Shown here in pieces: positions 11,640 to 23,294 of a stretch of DNA of 64,000 nt (the stretch's first letter is position 1; each line of letters opens with the position of its first letter). The notes below the pieces were generated by a model. It worked only from the letters and a program-made list of their open reading frames with translations, was not told where the DNA came from and did not search any database. The DNA lies in assembly GCA_030077755.1 (NCBI GenBank), contig JAQJZZ010000008.1:2728001-2792000 (forward strand). The letters run 5' to 3'. This DNA comes from Filosporella fistucella (taxonomy: Eukaryota; Ascomycota; Leotiomycetes; Helotiales). Both the position numbers and the translations under genes were made by a program.

Positions 11640-12253
11640 TTATTTTTTCTAGAACCCAACTATAGACCAAGAATAATAGGGACATATAGACGGTATAGAT
11701 ACTGCTCACGGCGAGGGTAATCTTGGCTATTATAGACCAATGGTTATTTTGAGCTGTTATAACGTTGACTACTATGGTAAGTAAGCCAATGAGCGAGTTT
11801 AGTAATCCCGGCCTTTACTGTTTTAGCTCTCTGCATATAGTATACTATTGATAGCACTTATAAGAATATCTGATCGGTTAGCCAAATATACTCCCTGCGC
11901 CATTTTTTCCATAGCTAACACGTTCCAATAATCCTAATGCTATACATCACTCCTGCTATTGGCAAAAGCGGGACGTTTTGGGCCATTTTTTGAATAATCT
12001 CTCCGCCTTTGCTGCTATTGAGCGTAGTTGAATGTTTGAGGGAAGTGAATGTGCCTGGCAATATAATGAATCCAGCTAAAGTGAGCCAAGAAAGGATAGC
12101 GGCAAGGATATTATGTATTCTAGGTACTTTGTTAGCTTGGGTACACATTTTCATGTAGGGAATAGGGGTCTCGTTTTCGGTGGAACACTCCTCCTTTTCC
12201 CCCGCTTTAGACATGATATAAAATTCACTAAAGGAATGGGAACTGATAAACAA
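11640..12253 (-). pseudogene. Relic of a small fungal multi-pass membrane protein
   Basis: The minus frame from 12253 to 11915 carries the conserved-looking run RIHNILAAILSWLTLAGFII, then LPGTFTSLKHS and VPLLPIAGVM. This has at least two hydrophobic helices. The frame stops at 11915 but protein-like sequence continues to about 11640, with two more hydrophobic stretches and TAG/TAA codons. I recall similar unnamed four-helix proteins in leotiomycete genomes, but no function is known to me. The decay fits RIP. The exact start is uncertain; an internal ATG near 12212 is a better start than 12253. Confidence 0.55.
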
Positions 12254-12505
12254 GTACGTTACACTTTTACCATTTTCTAGTAAATCAAAGAGGCTAAATA
12301 TCAGGGTATAGCACTCGCTTTAATAATTTTAAGTATTTCTATTTTAGTCGAGAGCCATATTGAGTGCCCTTGATTTGTTATAATTACATTTTAGAGCCAC
12401 ATTAAGCTCCCAACTATAGAGAACGAGTATAATCTTTGAGTTTTATAAGCGTTGCAACCCAGATAACCCCTGGCTATAGGACGATCTCGGCCAGCATTGA
12501 CTATA

Positions 12506-13195
12506 TTACTCACATGGAGTCGATGCCACTAGAGGATCTCTCGCGCAACCCATCATGTCCCTTCTCAGCCATTCCTTTATAAAAGCTAGCATAGCATCCT
12601 GAAATATTCTACCTCTTGGCACAAAGTAAGCACCTGGATAGTACACGATCAGACAATTCTTGCACCTCTCTGCCAATTTTAGCGTGTGATCCTCGGGTAT
12701 TACCGGATCAAATTTTCCAATAAAATGCAAAATGGGTATTCGAATTCGCGGATAATAGAGTGATTTGTATTAAGGGTGAGAAAATATGAAGCCGCTAAAG
12801 CAGATGGCAAAATGAAATGGCGGTGGAAGTAGCTATATACCGCGTTAGTCCTGCTTATAGAGTTTATACCTTAGATCCATGCTAGAGCTAAGATGCAGAA
12901 AGAATATACTCCTGAATCGATCTGGAAGTTTGTCATTAGCTCTAGAGACGCTCCGCGTTCTGCTAGAGAAACTAATATATGGGCTATTGCTACGCTAGCA
13001 GAGAATCCAATAATCCCTATGAAAGGACCTGCCGTCCGGATTATTTCGAGCATAAAACGAATCGTTTATCTATAACCTTGCATTACTTCTATTATGTAAT
13101 CTCCAAATCCCCAAGTCCAGGCGTTGAAATCTCCTTCCTCTATAGTAATTGCGCCTGCTGGTTATATGCGATGTGGTATAATGGGATAAAATAAC
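12506..13195 (-). pseudogene. FSH1-family serine hydrolase relic
   Basis: On the minus strand, 13195-12871 reads TIEEGDFNAWTWGFGDYI and then GPFIGIIGFSASVAIA, the nucleophile elbow of the FSH1 (family of serine hydrolases, alpha/beta fold) type. Segment 12745-12506 reads LHFIGKFDPVIPEDHTLKLA and YYPGAYFVPRG, the acid and histidine region. The catalytic His expected in GAHFVP is Tyr here, a CAC-to-TAC change of the RIP kind. The two parts are separated by broken sequence and stops. Family members are small esterases, some found in secondary-metabolite clusters. This copy is dead. Confidence 0.8.
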
Positions 13196-13199
13196 TTAA

Positions 13200-14185
13200 C
13201 CCCACCTGGGAAGGATGGGCAAGTGTTTTAAAGGAAATCCTTAAAGAATCGAGTCTTGCTTTTAAATGATTCTCCCGATTTTACGTTTCCTATAGGTGTA
13301 AAAGTAAGCGGACTATTGCAAAATTTTATAGATTAATTGAGAGAGGCACATGCCGTGGAGCATTAGCACTTTTGCCTTTTGAGGAGTGCTAGCTATATCC
13401 CATCTTGCGCTCTCTAATCTAATAGCAAATAAGTTATTAGTATAATATATTTAGATTTCCTGAGGAAGTAATAAAGCATGTTCATACTTAGTTTGGGAGG
13501 GAGCTAGACGTCCATAATCGCCCATGGTTACTTGGTTGGGTGGTTGTTACTTGCACGCGAGAATAGGTATGTGGTTAAAAAAATGATTACCTTGACTACC
13601 CCTTTTAATATCTATAGAATGCAATCTGCCTATTGAATTTTCTCTATGTAGCATGAAACGGTTTAAGCAAAAGTTTTTGCTTTATGCGTAAGGCAAAGTC
13701 CTATTAAACCAATTGGCGGCCGATATATCATATGTCTTTTGAGGCAGTTTACACCGAATATCCCACGGCGGTCATGCTAAGGCTCAGGAATGGCTGTTTG
13801 CCCGTTGTCTTTACTCCCTGTCTTTGCCCCCTATTTCTGCCTACCATTCTCGCTTCCGCTCTCACCACGCATTCTCGGCAGCCTACTTTTACCTGCCGAG
13901 TTATTTGATTATAACGCAATTCTCGCTAGGAAAATCTATGGACAAAAGACACTTCCAAGCTTAAAAGTTTCTTTTAAGCGAAAATCGAAGTTTTATTATC
14001 TAAATTAGATTTCTCACCTATAAGGTCAAAGCACTTTATTGGATGCATAGAGCAAAATTAATAAAATCAAGTTTGGGAAATTCGCGTCTAAATATAGTTA
14101 CTTCTTTATAATTTCACCGTGACACGAATTGAACTATTAAAGGCTTTTGCCATATATTGTCCGCAGAGCTTTATATAATTTTTGC
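13200..14185. other. AT-rich spacer, no gene recognised
   Basis: Moderately AT-rich DNA between the FSH relic and the MFS relic. The open frame at 13790-14008 encodes a proline/leucine-rich stretch without recognisable motifs and is probably chance. The N-terminal part of the FSH relic may extend slightly into the left end of this stretch (to about 13260). Confidence 0.4.
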
Positions 14186-15700
14186 TTAAGAAAGTCTTTC
14201 CGTCCGCGCTGAAAACCTAGGGCGACGATCTTTAAAAAACAAGTAACTCAAGCCACCAATGGAGCTGGCCAAAAATGCGATGCCGATAAAGAGAATGAGA
14301 TTTTTATACTTTGCCGCAGTAGAAATATCTCTCACCAAAATCCCACTCATAGATCCTCTAATAAGGTTCCCTACCCCGCGCTGGAATTCAAATATGCTAT
14401 ATAACCACAGCCCGGGAGCCGGCATGTTAGTTAATGCCGTGGCGAAACGATAATATAATATACTATATCCGCCAGCAAAGATCCCGTATAAAAAGCAGAA
14501 TATTAGCAATGAGAGAAATTTTTTACTAAATTCCCAGGCATAGAGAATAGCGATAGAAGAGCAAATCGTTGAGCTGACCATAAGAGCGAGCGGGTTGAAA
14601 TAGTTAGAGAGATAACCCATTCCGATTTGGCCAATTATTTGGAAAATATTTAAAAGGGAGAGTAGCAAAGTCCCTTGATTAGTTAAGAGACCAATAGCAG
14701 ATGCATAGGCTATACTATGTTAGCATATTTACCATAAGATCATATTGTTAGGAACTTGCATGATAGATAAATGCTTGGTAAGAAGAACACGAGGCCTTGA
14801 GTAATATTCGAGCATGTAACTGCAAAAAACTTTGGTTTTTTAAATATCATAGGATTGAGTTTATTCTCCATTCTATTGTTAATCTGGCGTATAAGGCGAC
14901 CACGAAGGAGAGGAAGTGTTGGGCCGATGAGTATAAACTTATTTTAAACACGTTATTAGGATTTTCTCAATTCCATAGCTAATATACATATAACGGCCAC
15001 TCCATATGCTCTTAACGTAGTAGCATATCCATATTTATTAAGGATTTTCTCAATTATAAAGGGTAGCCCAAGGCCATAAATTTTAGCAAAACCAAATCTA
15101 TAATAATTTAGTCGTGGTTAAAAAAAGAACGATGTAAAACTTATAAAATGCCATAAGCTAGTCCACGTCGTTGAATAAACCATTCATTTAACATATTTAG
15201 CAGTGGATAATACATAATTAGGAAGCCAAAGCCGTAAAGGAATCCTTGTGTAATAACCAAATGCCACATCTTTGTAGCAAAACTGCTACTCATTAATGCA
15301 AGAATGCAAACCAACCATCCACCCCAAATCATATATCTTTGATATATAGGGTATTTGATTATAAAATAAGTAATCAAAGGTATACCAAGATATGATATTG
15401 CTTGTAAATTAAATGTTGAGCAACCAATTAAAAAAGGAAAAATAAATAGAGGGGAATAAGAGGGGAGAGATATAGTGCTCATAGTCCCAATTAAAGACAG
15501 ATATTGATTTTTGGCAAAGATATTATTATTTTGGTAATAGCTCTAGAATATCCCGAATGATAACGGGAAACCTATTATCATTAGTTGAGTAATTGGGATG
15601 GGAAAGGAAGTATTCACCCCACATTAAGCCCTCGATTATAAAGGCTCCGAATATGAAAGCCCATGCCTGTTGACCACTATTAATTAGTGGAAGTATATTA
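14186..15700 (-). pseudogene. MFS monocarboxylate-permease-type transporter relic
   Basis: Minus-strand pieces line up as one transporter. A cytosolic start and first helix (GQQAWAFIFGAF-like, 15700-15620) come first, followed by 15482-15141 with several helices and LAYGIL. Broken frames at 15140-14670 still show GLPFIIEKILNKYGYATTLR. Segment 14668-14186 gives the last helices, with GQIGMGYLSNYF and YGIFAGGYSILYYRF. This order matches the 12-helix MCH/MCT-like group of the major facilitator superfamily (monocarboxylate or riboflavin-type permeases). TAG/TAA stops and frame loss in the middle show it is dead. Confidence 0.8.
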
Positions 15701-16089
15701 TCTTCGTTATCGTTAACGATGTAAACTATATAAATTTCCGGATGCTCTCCTGAGCTATTAATATTAGTTATATTGAGAATGTTGCAATGGTTTGAAAACC
15801 CTCTAAACTCAGATACTTCTTGGGGTACTCTAGTAAGTAAAGAGCAAATCAGTTAAGATAGGGACTCGAGAAATGGGTGGTTGGAGGGATCTCTAGAAAC
15901 TTGGCTGTGGAGACTAGGTAAATGAACATTTGGCGTTTTCCCATATAGTACCAGTCCCAGCCAATTAACAGATGATGAAGCTCTTCGATAGCGGTTGGAG
16001 ACCAAGGGCAAAAGTTGGGGGCTGAGACCAGGGGCAGAGAAAGGGACAATTTGTCTGCTTACCTTAATGTTATTGCGTCTTTCTAAAAT

Positions 16090-17204
16090 AGCTCCGCTGA
16101 CTTGTCAAAATTGTAGAACTCGCCGAATGCCGCGACGTTGGCGAATGTAATCAATCGGACAAGCGACCTATGCTGCATATAGCTTGCCAGAAATTGATGC
16201 TGCACAGGTTAGAAATAGTAGATCGATCGCTTAAATGGACTCACTTGTTTTAGCTTTTCTGGTGTAGAGACTTGCGTCATGGACAAGAATTTAACTGCAT
16301 CATCCGACCAACGTTCTAGATGCTGTAAGCCGAAAGACCCTTTTGGCTGGCTATCCTTCTCCATCACCTTCATTATTATAATTCCTATTGCCTTACTATT
16401 AGTACGTCTTCCGTTACCCTTTGAGCTTATGCTATAACATTCGATATTGGCTATAGATCGTAGATTTAGTGAAATGCTAAAGTGGGAAGGGAAGTGTCAC
16501 CAACTTATCTTGACCTCGCTGATTTCGGCCCCACCAAAGTCCTTTATTGATAGTAATATGTTTAAATAGCTAATACTACCGTGAGTCCAGCTCTGTGAGG
16601 CTAGGTAAGATATGCCGCAAAGAATCTGCAAAGTTAGTGGATGTTCACTCGCATTAATGGCGTTATTAACCTTATAGCTGAGTTTAACTAATTGAGGTTC
16701 ACAGGGGTACCGGGGAGATCCATTGATCCGTTTGAGAGAGATGTCCATATATGGGGATATGATAAAAAATCCTTGCTAGGATGTAAAAACATTATGGATA
16801 GGGATAAGGTTTTTGTGGTGGAGCTAACGTATCATCTCGAGGTTCCCCCTTGCCTGAGATTTAGAAATCTCTCTAATAGTATATATTCGGCCTTGTTTTG
16901 ATTTATTGTGGGCTATGGCGACTGTTTTGTGCCGTCCGAGTCGCTAATCCTCTTTATATGATTCCCAGGGAGAACCTGCTTATAAAGGAGTAAAACGATT
17001 AGGTGCTGGAGTTTTGATTGCAAAAAGAGATGCAGAACTAGGTCGGACACTTTTAACTGGTGGATATTTTATAATAGACTTTGAATAATCTTTAGAGTAT
17101 TCCAACAACTCGCCAAGTGTAGAACCCTCGGTCCCAGGCCATGTGCTATCTCGTTTTGAACCTTTAGATTCGGATCCATACTCGGACTCGGACTCGGACT
17201 CCAT
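16090..17204 (-). pseudogene. Serine/threonine protein kinase relic
   Basis: The minus strand gives an acidic/serine N-terminus (17204-16980) and then a kinase N-lobe (LHHKNLIPIHNVF and ISPYMDISLKRINGSP, 16900-16700). The segment to 16497 carries SWTHGSISYLNILLSIKD, the catalytic-loop region with HGS in place of HRD. A C-lobe part follows (16400-16250, LERWSDDAVKFLSMTQ, then after an intron-like gap HQFLASYMQHRSL). Such HGS kinases with a Ste20-like layout are known in fungi and may be pseudokinases even when intact. Stops and frame changes interrupt it. The tail from 16049 to 15849 may be further exon or intron sequence. Confidence 0.65.
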
Positions 17205-19422
17205 AGGTACCTTAAGTAGGACCGTTTATTAAAGGATCAAATTGCAAGCACAAGTTCGCGGCTAAGACTATGAGTATTAAATCTCGGTCCTGAGGGTAGT
17301 GCAATAGTAATGGAGCTATAAATCGCTATGATTCTGGTAGCCTAATATGGCTCCTCCTTGGAGTCAATTTTGATTCTTTTTCGCGATTATTCACTTTGAA
17401 TGAGGTGCTAATCTAATTTTGATTCCTTTTAGCAAGCCCAAAGCTTGGAAAATGTTAATATTATTTAACCTAACTTGTAACATGATATTTGTAAATAATA
17501 GTCTCATATATAAGGAATGAAGGTCAAGAGTTATTATGCGGACAAAATTGAAAAAAAAGCTAGACATAGCAGTTTTATCAAGTTATAAAATAAAATGATT
17601 AACACTTTCCTATGCTCGAATGTGATTTGTATATCCTGCAGTTGCTGCTGGCCAAAAGACTAGGTGTGCGACATGGTCTGTGTTTATATTCTTGGAATGG
17701 CAAGGTTTTTGGGCATTAGAGTTGGAATTAAACGAGTCAAAGCCACCTTTTTTATTATCTGCTCCCGATGCAGTGAAAAATACTTATTTAACGACCTTAA
17801 TAAGGAATATGAGACTGTGAGGGACATGGCACAAATTAGACTACGTGAAGGCACGATGCGAAACTTGGTTAAGGACAACGTGATTATGAAAGCACTTCCT
17901 CGGGAATGGGCCGAACCGTTTCTGCTAAAAGTAAGACCACTCATTGAGGTGGGTAGTGGTACGTTGAAAATTATAGGAGTTGGCAAAGAGGGGGATGTCG
18001 AGCATGAAAGGGGATTTAAAAGGGTGGTACCCGCAATGCAGGAGATGAGATAACGTCCGTCCCTGCGTCCCGAGACGCACCCTGTCACGAGACGAATCTA
18101 TAGTCTTTAAATCATAAAGCTTTTCTTAGTAAGTCTATAATATAAAGTTGTTATTTATATATTAATTTCTTAACCGTTTTTTAAGTAGACCACTTAGCAA
18201 TAAGAAAAGAGTGCGGTGGATTGTGCTCTCGATTATTTTAGTCACGCCACCAATCGCCGCTTTTACTATTCCCCCTATTTTATAGCGACTATCAAAATCT
18301 TTTATAAATTCGGAGTACTTGAGGGAATGTCTCATTAGAAAATAATATGGCCCCAAATTTTAGAGATACTTAGAGAGCAAAAGAATGCATTCCGGGAGTT
18401 ACTCCGGTATGAGGAGGGGGCAACATGTCTTAGTGCTTAGTAATATAAATTGGCCAAGCGATAAATGTATTACTACACGCCTAGGCTCGCTATAAGTATA
18501 TCTACTTGGTTAAGATTCTCAGGCTTGATCATGTGTGTGGTGAACCATAGTCACGCGTGCGGCATAGACGCAGGGATCTCGAATATTCTATTAGCGGGTA
18601 GACCCCTAGAGCCTCCGGTCGAAGAGTTAAGGCATTAAACTGGAACCGTCACGAGAAAAACACATATTACGTATAAAAAGGTCATATACTGGTTTGAGGT
18701 GATTGGAAAAGTATCATATTATCTGGCCATTTAATAGAGAAATTCTCATTTTCCTAATATCTTAAGTGTTATTCCCTTAAAGTAGAGCAAAAGTGGCCCA
18801 TTTATGCTACACGTAATAAATCGACGATTTTCTCTCGAGCGGGTAGATATAAAATCATATTATAGTGCTTTGCTTGCTTGCCTGCTTTTCTAGCGTGCCC
18901 ATATACCGTGCGGACTGGAACAATTTGAGAAGTTTCCGAGCATAGCACACTTCCAACTTATGGAGTTTAATATGGTTTGGGACTGCTAGAATATCTCTTA
19001 ATAAACTCTCCTTGGCTACTTGCTAAAGTATCCCTTGTTTCTATATCCATGTAAATGTTTTATATGACGACCACTATATAATTCTTTGAATATAGTTATT
19101 TCCATGGCTTTTACCTTGCAATTAATAGACATAGACCCTAAAATGAACCTGTTAGTTATTATACCTTACTATGAGGCTCATCTCCCAATATCCTATATCG
19201 AGATACCAATCATGGCACTATATATTAGAAACAGGCATCGCCGCAATTTTTAAGCCAAGTGATGTAGATATAGCTGCTAGGGTAAGTGCTGGGAGGCAGC
19301 TGGGTAGGAGGGATATCTCACCCCAATAAGCACTGATTGTCAACAAGCTTTTGTGAGTCTTGGTCTATCGTTTCCCAGACACGAAGTTAAATTGATAACT
19401 TGCGACGTTTATGGGCTAATCT
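17205..19422. other. AT-rich stretch with short unassigned frames
   Basis: The stretch holds two short open frames. One at 17664-18053 (+) gives 129 residues with charged helices such as LREGTMRNLVKDNV and ends at a TAACGTCCGTCCCTGCGT sequence. The other at 18162-18356 (-) gives 64 residues with a hydrophobic/basic end. Neither matches anything I know. The sequence at 18051 resembles the outer end of the inverted repeats around the NLR gene, so an element border may lie here, but no partner end was found with confidence. Confidence 0.35.
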
Positions 19423-20830
19423 CTAAACACATTCCGCTCCAGATAGTGCTACTTTTTCTCCTTCCAGACGCGTATCTGCACTAATAGGAGGTCTTGTCTC
19501 TGAAAAGAGATCAAGGTAATCGGTATAATCTACCGACAGGTCAACCGGGCTGAATCTTGCTGGAGCTACCATACTCTCCCGATTCTCTATGAAGGTCTCA
19601 ATTTCTGGAACCACGCTCTCTATATGCAATATCACAGCCTCCACCGGCTTGTCCTTAACCATTTGCCGTACCACTATCTCTAGCCTCTTATAAAGTCTCG
19701 GTATATCTGGAAATGTGTTAAGAACGTAGCTTATAAATGCGTCAAATATAGCATCTATAATATCCGAATGACAGCTATCACCCTGTTAGCTAATAATGCC
19801 TATCTGGATAGGGAATACCTTTATAGTGTTTATGGCTTTAGCACTAGCAAGAAGGAGGACGCCAAAGCCTATTAAACTGGATAGCGCCAATAGCCTCTTT
19901 CCAGCGTGGTTTTATTTGTGTAAACGAGTCCTTCTTTGAGCTTGTTCAGCGTCCCCTACCAAATCCCAATCGTTAATATATAATTGCTTAAGAAGATAAT
20001 CTATAGCATATTTGGCATTTTTAACACCGCGTTTCTTTGCCGTTTGCACTATTGGAGTTTGATTAATATCCCGTATAGTATGGAGATAGAACTAGTATCA
20101 TAGAACTCGGTGGAGTAAGATATGTATGCGATCCAAGTTTGATTATTCATTTAGAATATTAATGCACCGTGATATCTTTATAAAATGATTAACGGCTGAC
20201 TTATCACGGGAGGGCACGAGTAGACTTGACGCGTATCACATACCTTTCTAGCGAGGTAGATGATCTTTAAGGAAAGCGGCGGCATTATTGCGAATCAAGT
20301 GGTTACCGGTTTTTATTATAGTAATTACGTTTCCGAGACCTAAAGTTGTGCCAAATATTGATAGCAGAATGGGCAGAGTGTGGTGGTAACTCGTATGATA
20401 GTCTTGGTTTATAGGGTCACTCTATTGGACTATTGAAAGTTGCGATTCTATATTATCCTTACCATGTTCGGAATTGAATGGGACTGGAGCCTTCTCGCGT
20501 TCCCTATGGTTAGGGCTAGCTTTTCGTAGAGGGAAGAGGCTGGAGTGAAGGGTCGAGGGCAAGTCGCTCTTAGGCATGGGATAATTCAAGGTAACTCGGG
20601 CCCTGGAAAAAGCACTGAGTGAAGAAACATGTGATCGAGCTGGCCGAACTAACGCTGAACTGGCGTGTATCACAGCTGTAGGTTGCAATAGGACTGGCAG
20701 CATAGGTGCTATTCTGCGGTCGTTATATTTGCGTGGGTTTGCTGGGAAAGCACGAGGTGTATGAGCCCCGTGCTTATTAGGTGACCGAGTAGAAGAGAGC
20801 TGCAGGTTAGGGATCTCGTCGAAAATATGA
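19423..20830 (-). pseudogene. Unknown membrane protein gene, stop-only decay
   Basis: One minus-strand frame runs from about 20830 to 19423 (about 470 codons) without a frameshift, broken by about ten TAG/TAA/TGA codons. The N-terminal part is Ser/Pro/Arg-rich (SSALVRPARSHVSSLSAF). A hydrophobic stretch near 20350 (ILLSIFGTTLGLG) and a second near 19880 (RLLALSSLIGFGVLLLASA) may span membranes. The C-terminus (19674-19423) is acidic and helical, with VKDKPVEAVILHIESVVPEI. I do not recognise the family. The long conserved frame shows that it once encoded a real protein. Confidence 0.5.
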
Positions 20831-22985
20831 AAGTTTAGGAAGAAGTTAGTATGTGACGCAAAATGATAAAAAGACGAATTTAGATAATATATTACTTATC
20901 TTAGAGAGCTTATGAGGTCGGATCTGCGTAGAGAGAGTTTCTGTATCTCTCTTACTTAGCCGGGAGAGGATATCAAAAACCATGCGAATGGAAGCGATAA
21001 CTTACTAGGCAGTTAGCTAATGAATTATTAGAGGTTTTCGCTTTTAACCTGTGGCTGCTCTGCCAGTTCCCGGGCTTGGTCATCATTTATAATCTCTAAG
21101 ACCTACGGGAATGTTAGCGTTCATTAAGACTAATACTAATACCACAGACCGCTAGATTTGCCAGGAGATATATATCTCTGCTATTTGGGTTCTTATACGA
21201 CGGATTGCTGATATCGGGTTCTATTGTGTTAAAGCGCGTCCTTTAGTATGGAACTAAGGATGTTTTGAACCATTTTGGTTAGAATATCGGCGACTAAAAT
21301 ATCCGATTGGAATTAATGATATTCTGGCCTATTTGGGTTAGAACATCTAAGGTCACTCCAAAAATAGTTCAGCTTGATGAAATGGGTCAAAACTTTGGAG
21401 AGCCAGATTTGGATGCCTTGATTCTAGAAATAGGCTAAGTGAAGGCAACCTCTTTATATTTGTTAGCAAAGATAGAATTTTCATTTTATATGCTAGACAT
21501 CAAATGAGAAAAATGTAGCCAACGGTTCCGAGGCGCGATTTGGCTCCCCTCCCTAAACTCTATTACGTTCAGTCCTGCGTGGCACATCGTTTCCAGCAAA
21601 TATCTTCCATGCTATAAATAATTTCTATATACTTTCGATCTATGGTAGGTCCTTGCGATTGATCTTCTGATATGCCACACAATTGCTAGCTAATTAACGC
21701 AGTGATTTCAAATACACTATATAAGATAGATGGGCTAGAGACAGAGGGCAGAGACTTAGTTAAAACTTAAGGTTAGATTTTAGTAACTTTTATAAGAATT
21801 CCGGAAGGGAACCTCTCCACTGGACTTATATAAACCTGCGGACTTGATCCTGTAGCCCTTGAGAACCACCTCCTAAAATCGTACCATGGGGCGAGAAAGA
21901 ATCCAAGCACCTGACAATATACTCATGGTTAGTCCCCCTGGATCTCGTCGAATAATATTCACTACGTAGCAGAATGAGGAGAGAATCTATTTAGAGAAAG
22001 ACGACTAAGACGCAAAGCTTAAGCTTCGAGCCAGTCGAAGAGAAAAGGCTGGGCCAAGTTTTCGCCAAGAATTGGAAAAGAGTGATGGTGCGATCGGGAT
22101 AAGGGATTTTCTTTTAAAGAAGGTTGCGGCACAGGAAAACGCCTCATAAAAACTGTTAGGAGGAGCCAATAATAGCGATGGGAGGACAAATTATAGAGGG
22201 AAAGAAGCGAACCTCGAGAAGATGACACGCGAGACTGAGGAAGCTTTGGAGATGTTAATGTAGGCATTTTTTCTCTAGTTACAAAACTAAGCAGGTGGCG
22301 GTTGCCTTATGATATCTAGCAGATCTTTTCATGGCTAGAAACTCTCCATTTGATCTTCTCCCCTTCGTGAACGACTACGCTATAAAATGGAATTATTGGT
22401 GCACCTTAATGCAGATTAGCGAATAATGAAAATATATGTGTTTTAAATAGTAAATCCATCTAATAACCGTTATAGAGTATTCCCTAATAAAGTGTGTATC
22501 TATGACCCTCACGAGTCATTAATCATAAGTGCCTCGATCTGGAATCGCTTTACTACCATACATTTTATAACGTGACCGAATGAGATTACTAAAAGATGAT
22601 AAGAGAGAAGCAAGCGACATTTAAGTTTGGTATTTGACTTTATTCTTGATACATTCTAAAAGGACGAATAGGAGGGGGAGAAGTTACTTAATAAAAGGAA
22701 TATAGTGCTACACGTGCTCCATAAATAAAGGGAAGTAAGAGATATATTAGACGTATAGCCGGCTGGCACCCAGGAGGGGTAGAATTTAAACTTGTGCCCA
22801 TTGTTTTAACGAGTGCTATCTCTATTACCGCGAAATCCTTTTATTGTTTGCTTTAAATTGAACTTTCTGGTTTTAATTCGCGATCCTGTTAGCAAAGTTT
22901 GCTACTGGTCCAGCAGTCGCAAAAATAAGTTAGAGGGGCGTAGTCGTCAACCATTTGACAAATTCTGCTCTTCGTGTAATCTTCC
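20831..22985. other. AT-rich stretch, one possible broken frame on the minus strand
   Basis: Mostly featureless AT-rich DNA. A minus frame from 22267 to about 21790 reads through a few TAA/TAG/TGA codons (82 codons open at 22267-22019, then protein-like FLAPWYDFRRWFSR and SPVERFPSGILIKV). It may be a decayed gene of unknown family. The remainder (20831-21780 and 22270-22985) shows no coding signal to me. Confidence 0.3.
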
Positions 22986-22989
22986 TAAT

Positions 22990-23175
22990 GACACTTGACG
23001 CGTAGTAGCGTCGAAAAGGAAGCAAAGTGCTCTCTAGCGCCAGCCATTGCGATGGCGTTTAACGAACGGCAGCGCGGAAAAAGGGAGCAAAATTCGGCTC
23101 CCCAGCGCCAGCGCAGCCATTGCGATGGCGTTTGACGAATGGCAGCGCGGAAAAAGAGGCAAAATTCGGCTCTAA
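22990..23175. repeat. Short GC-rich tandem repeat, 73-bp unit
   Basis: CCATTGCGATGGCGTTT occurs at 23044 and again at 23117, followed each time by GACGAAYGGCAGCGCGGAAAAA-like sequence with small differences. A poorer third copy precedes them, near 22990. The unit is GC-rich and stands out against its surroundings. It lies 100-300 bp upstream of the DUF3723 relic. CCATTGCGATGG is itself a short palindrome. Confidence 0.8.
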
Positions 23176-23294
23176 TGCTGGCTGCCTCCAAGATTGATTA
23201 AATTTAGGTGCAGGACGGTATGCTGCGCCTTCCACACTAGACCAAAGCAAAATGAGATAAAGCAAGGTCGACACTTGGGAGAGGAAAATTACCA

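Noticed and set aside
18051..18590. A 0.5-kb element between the end-like motif at 18051 and a partly similar inverse near 18560 (GACGCAGGGAT)
   Set aside because: The inverse match is only about 11 bases with mismatches around it. Not enough to call a pair of termini.
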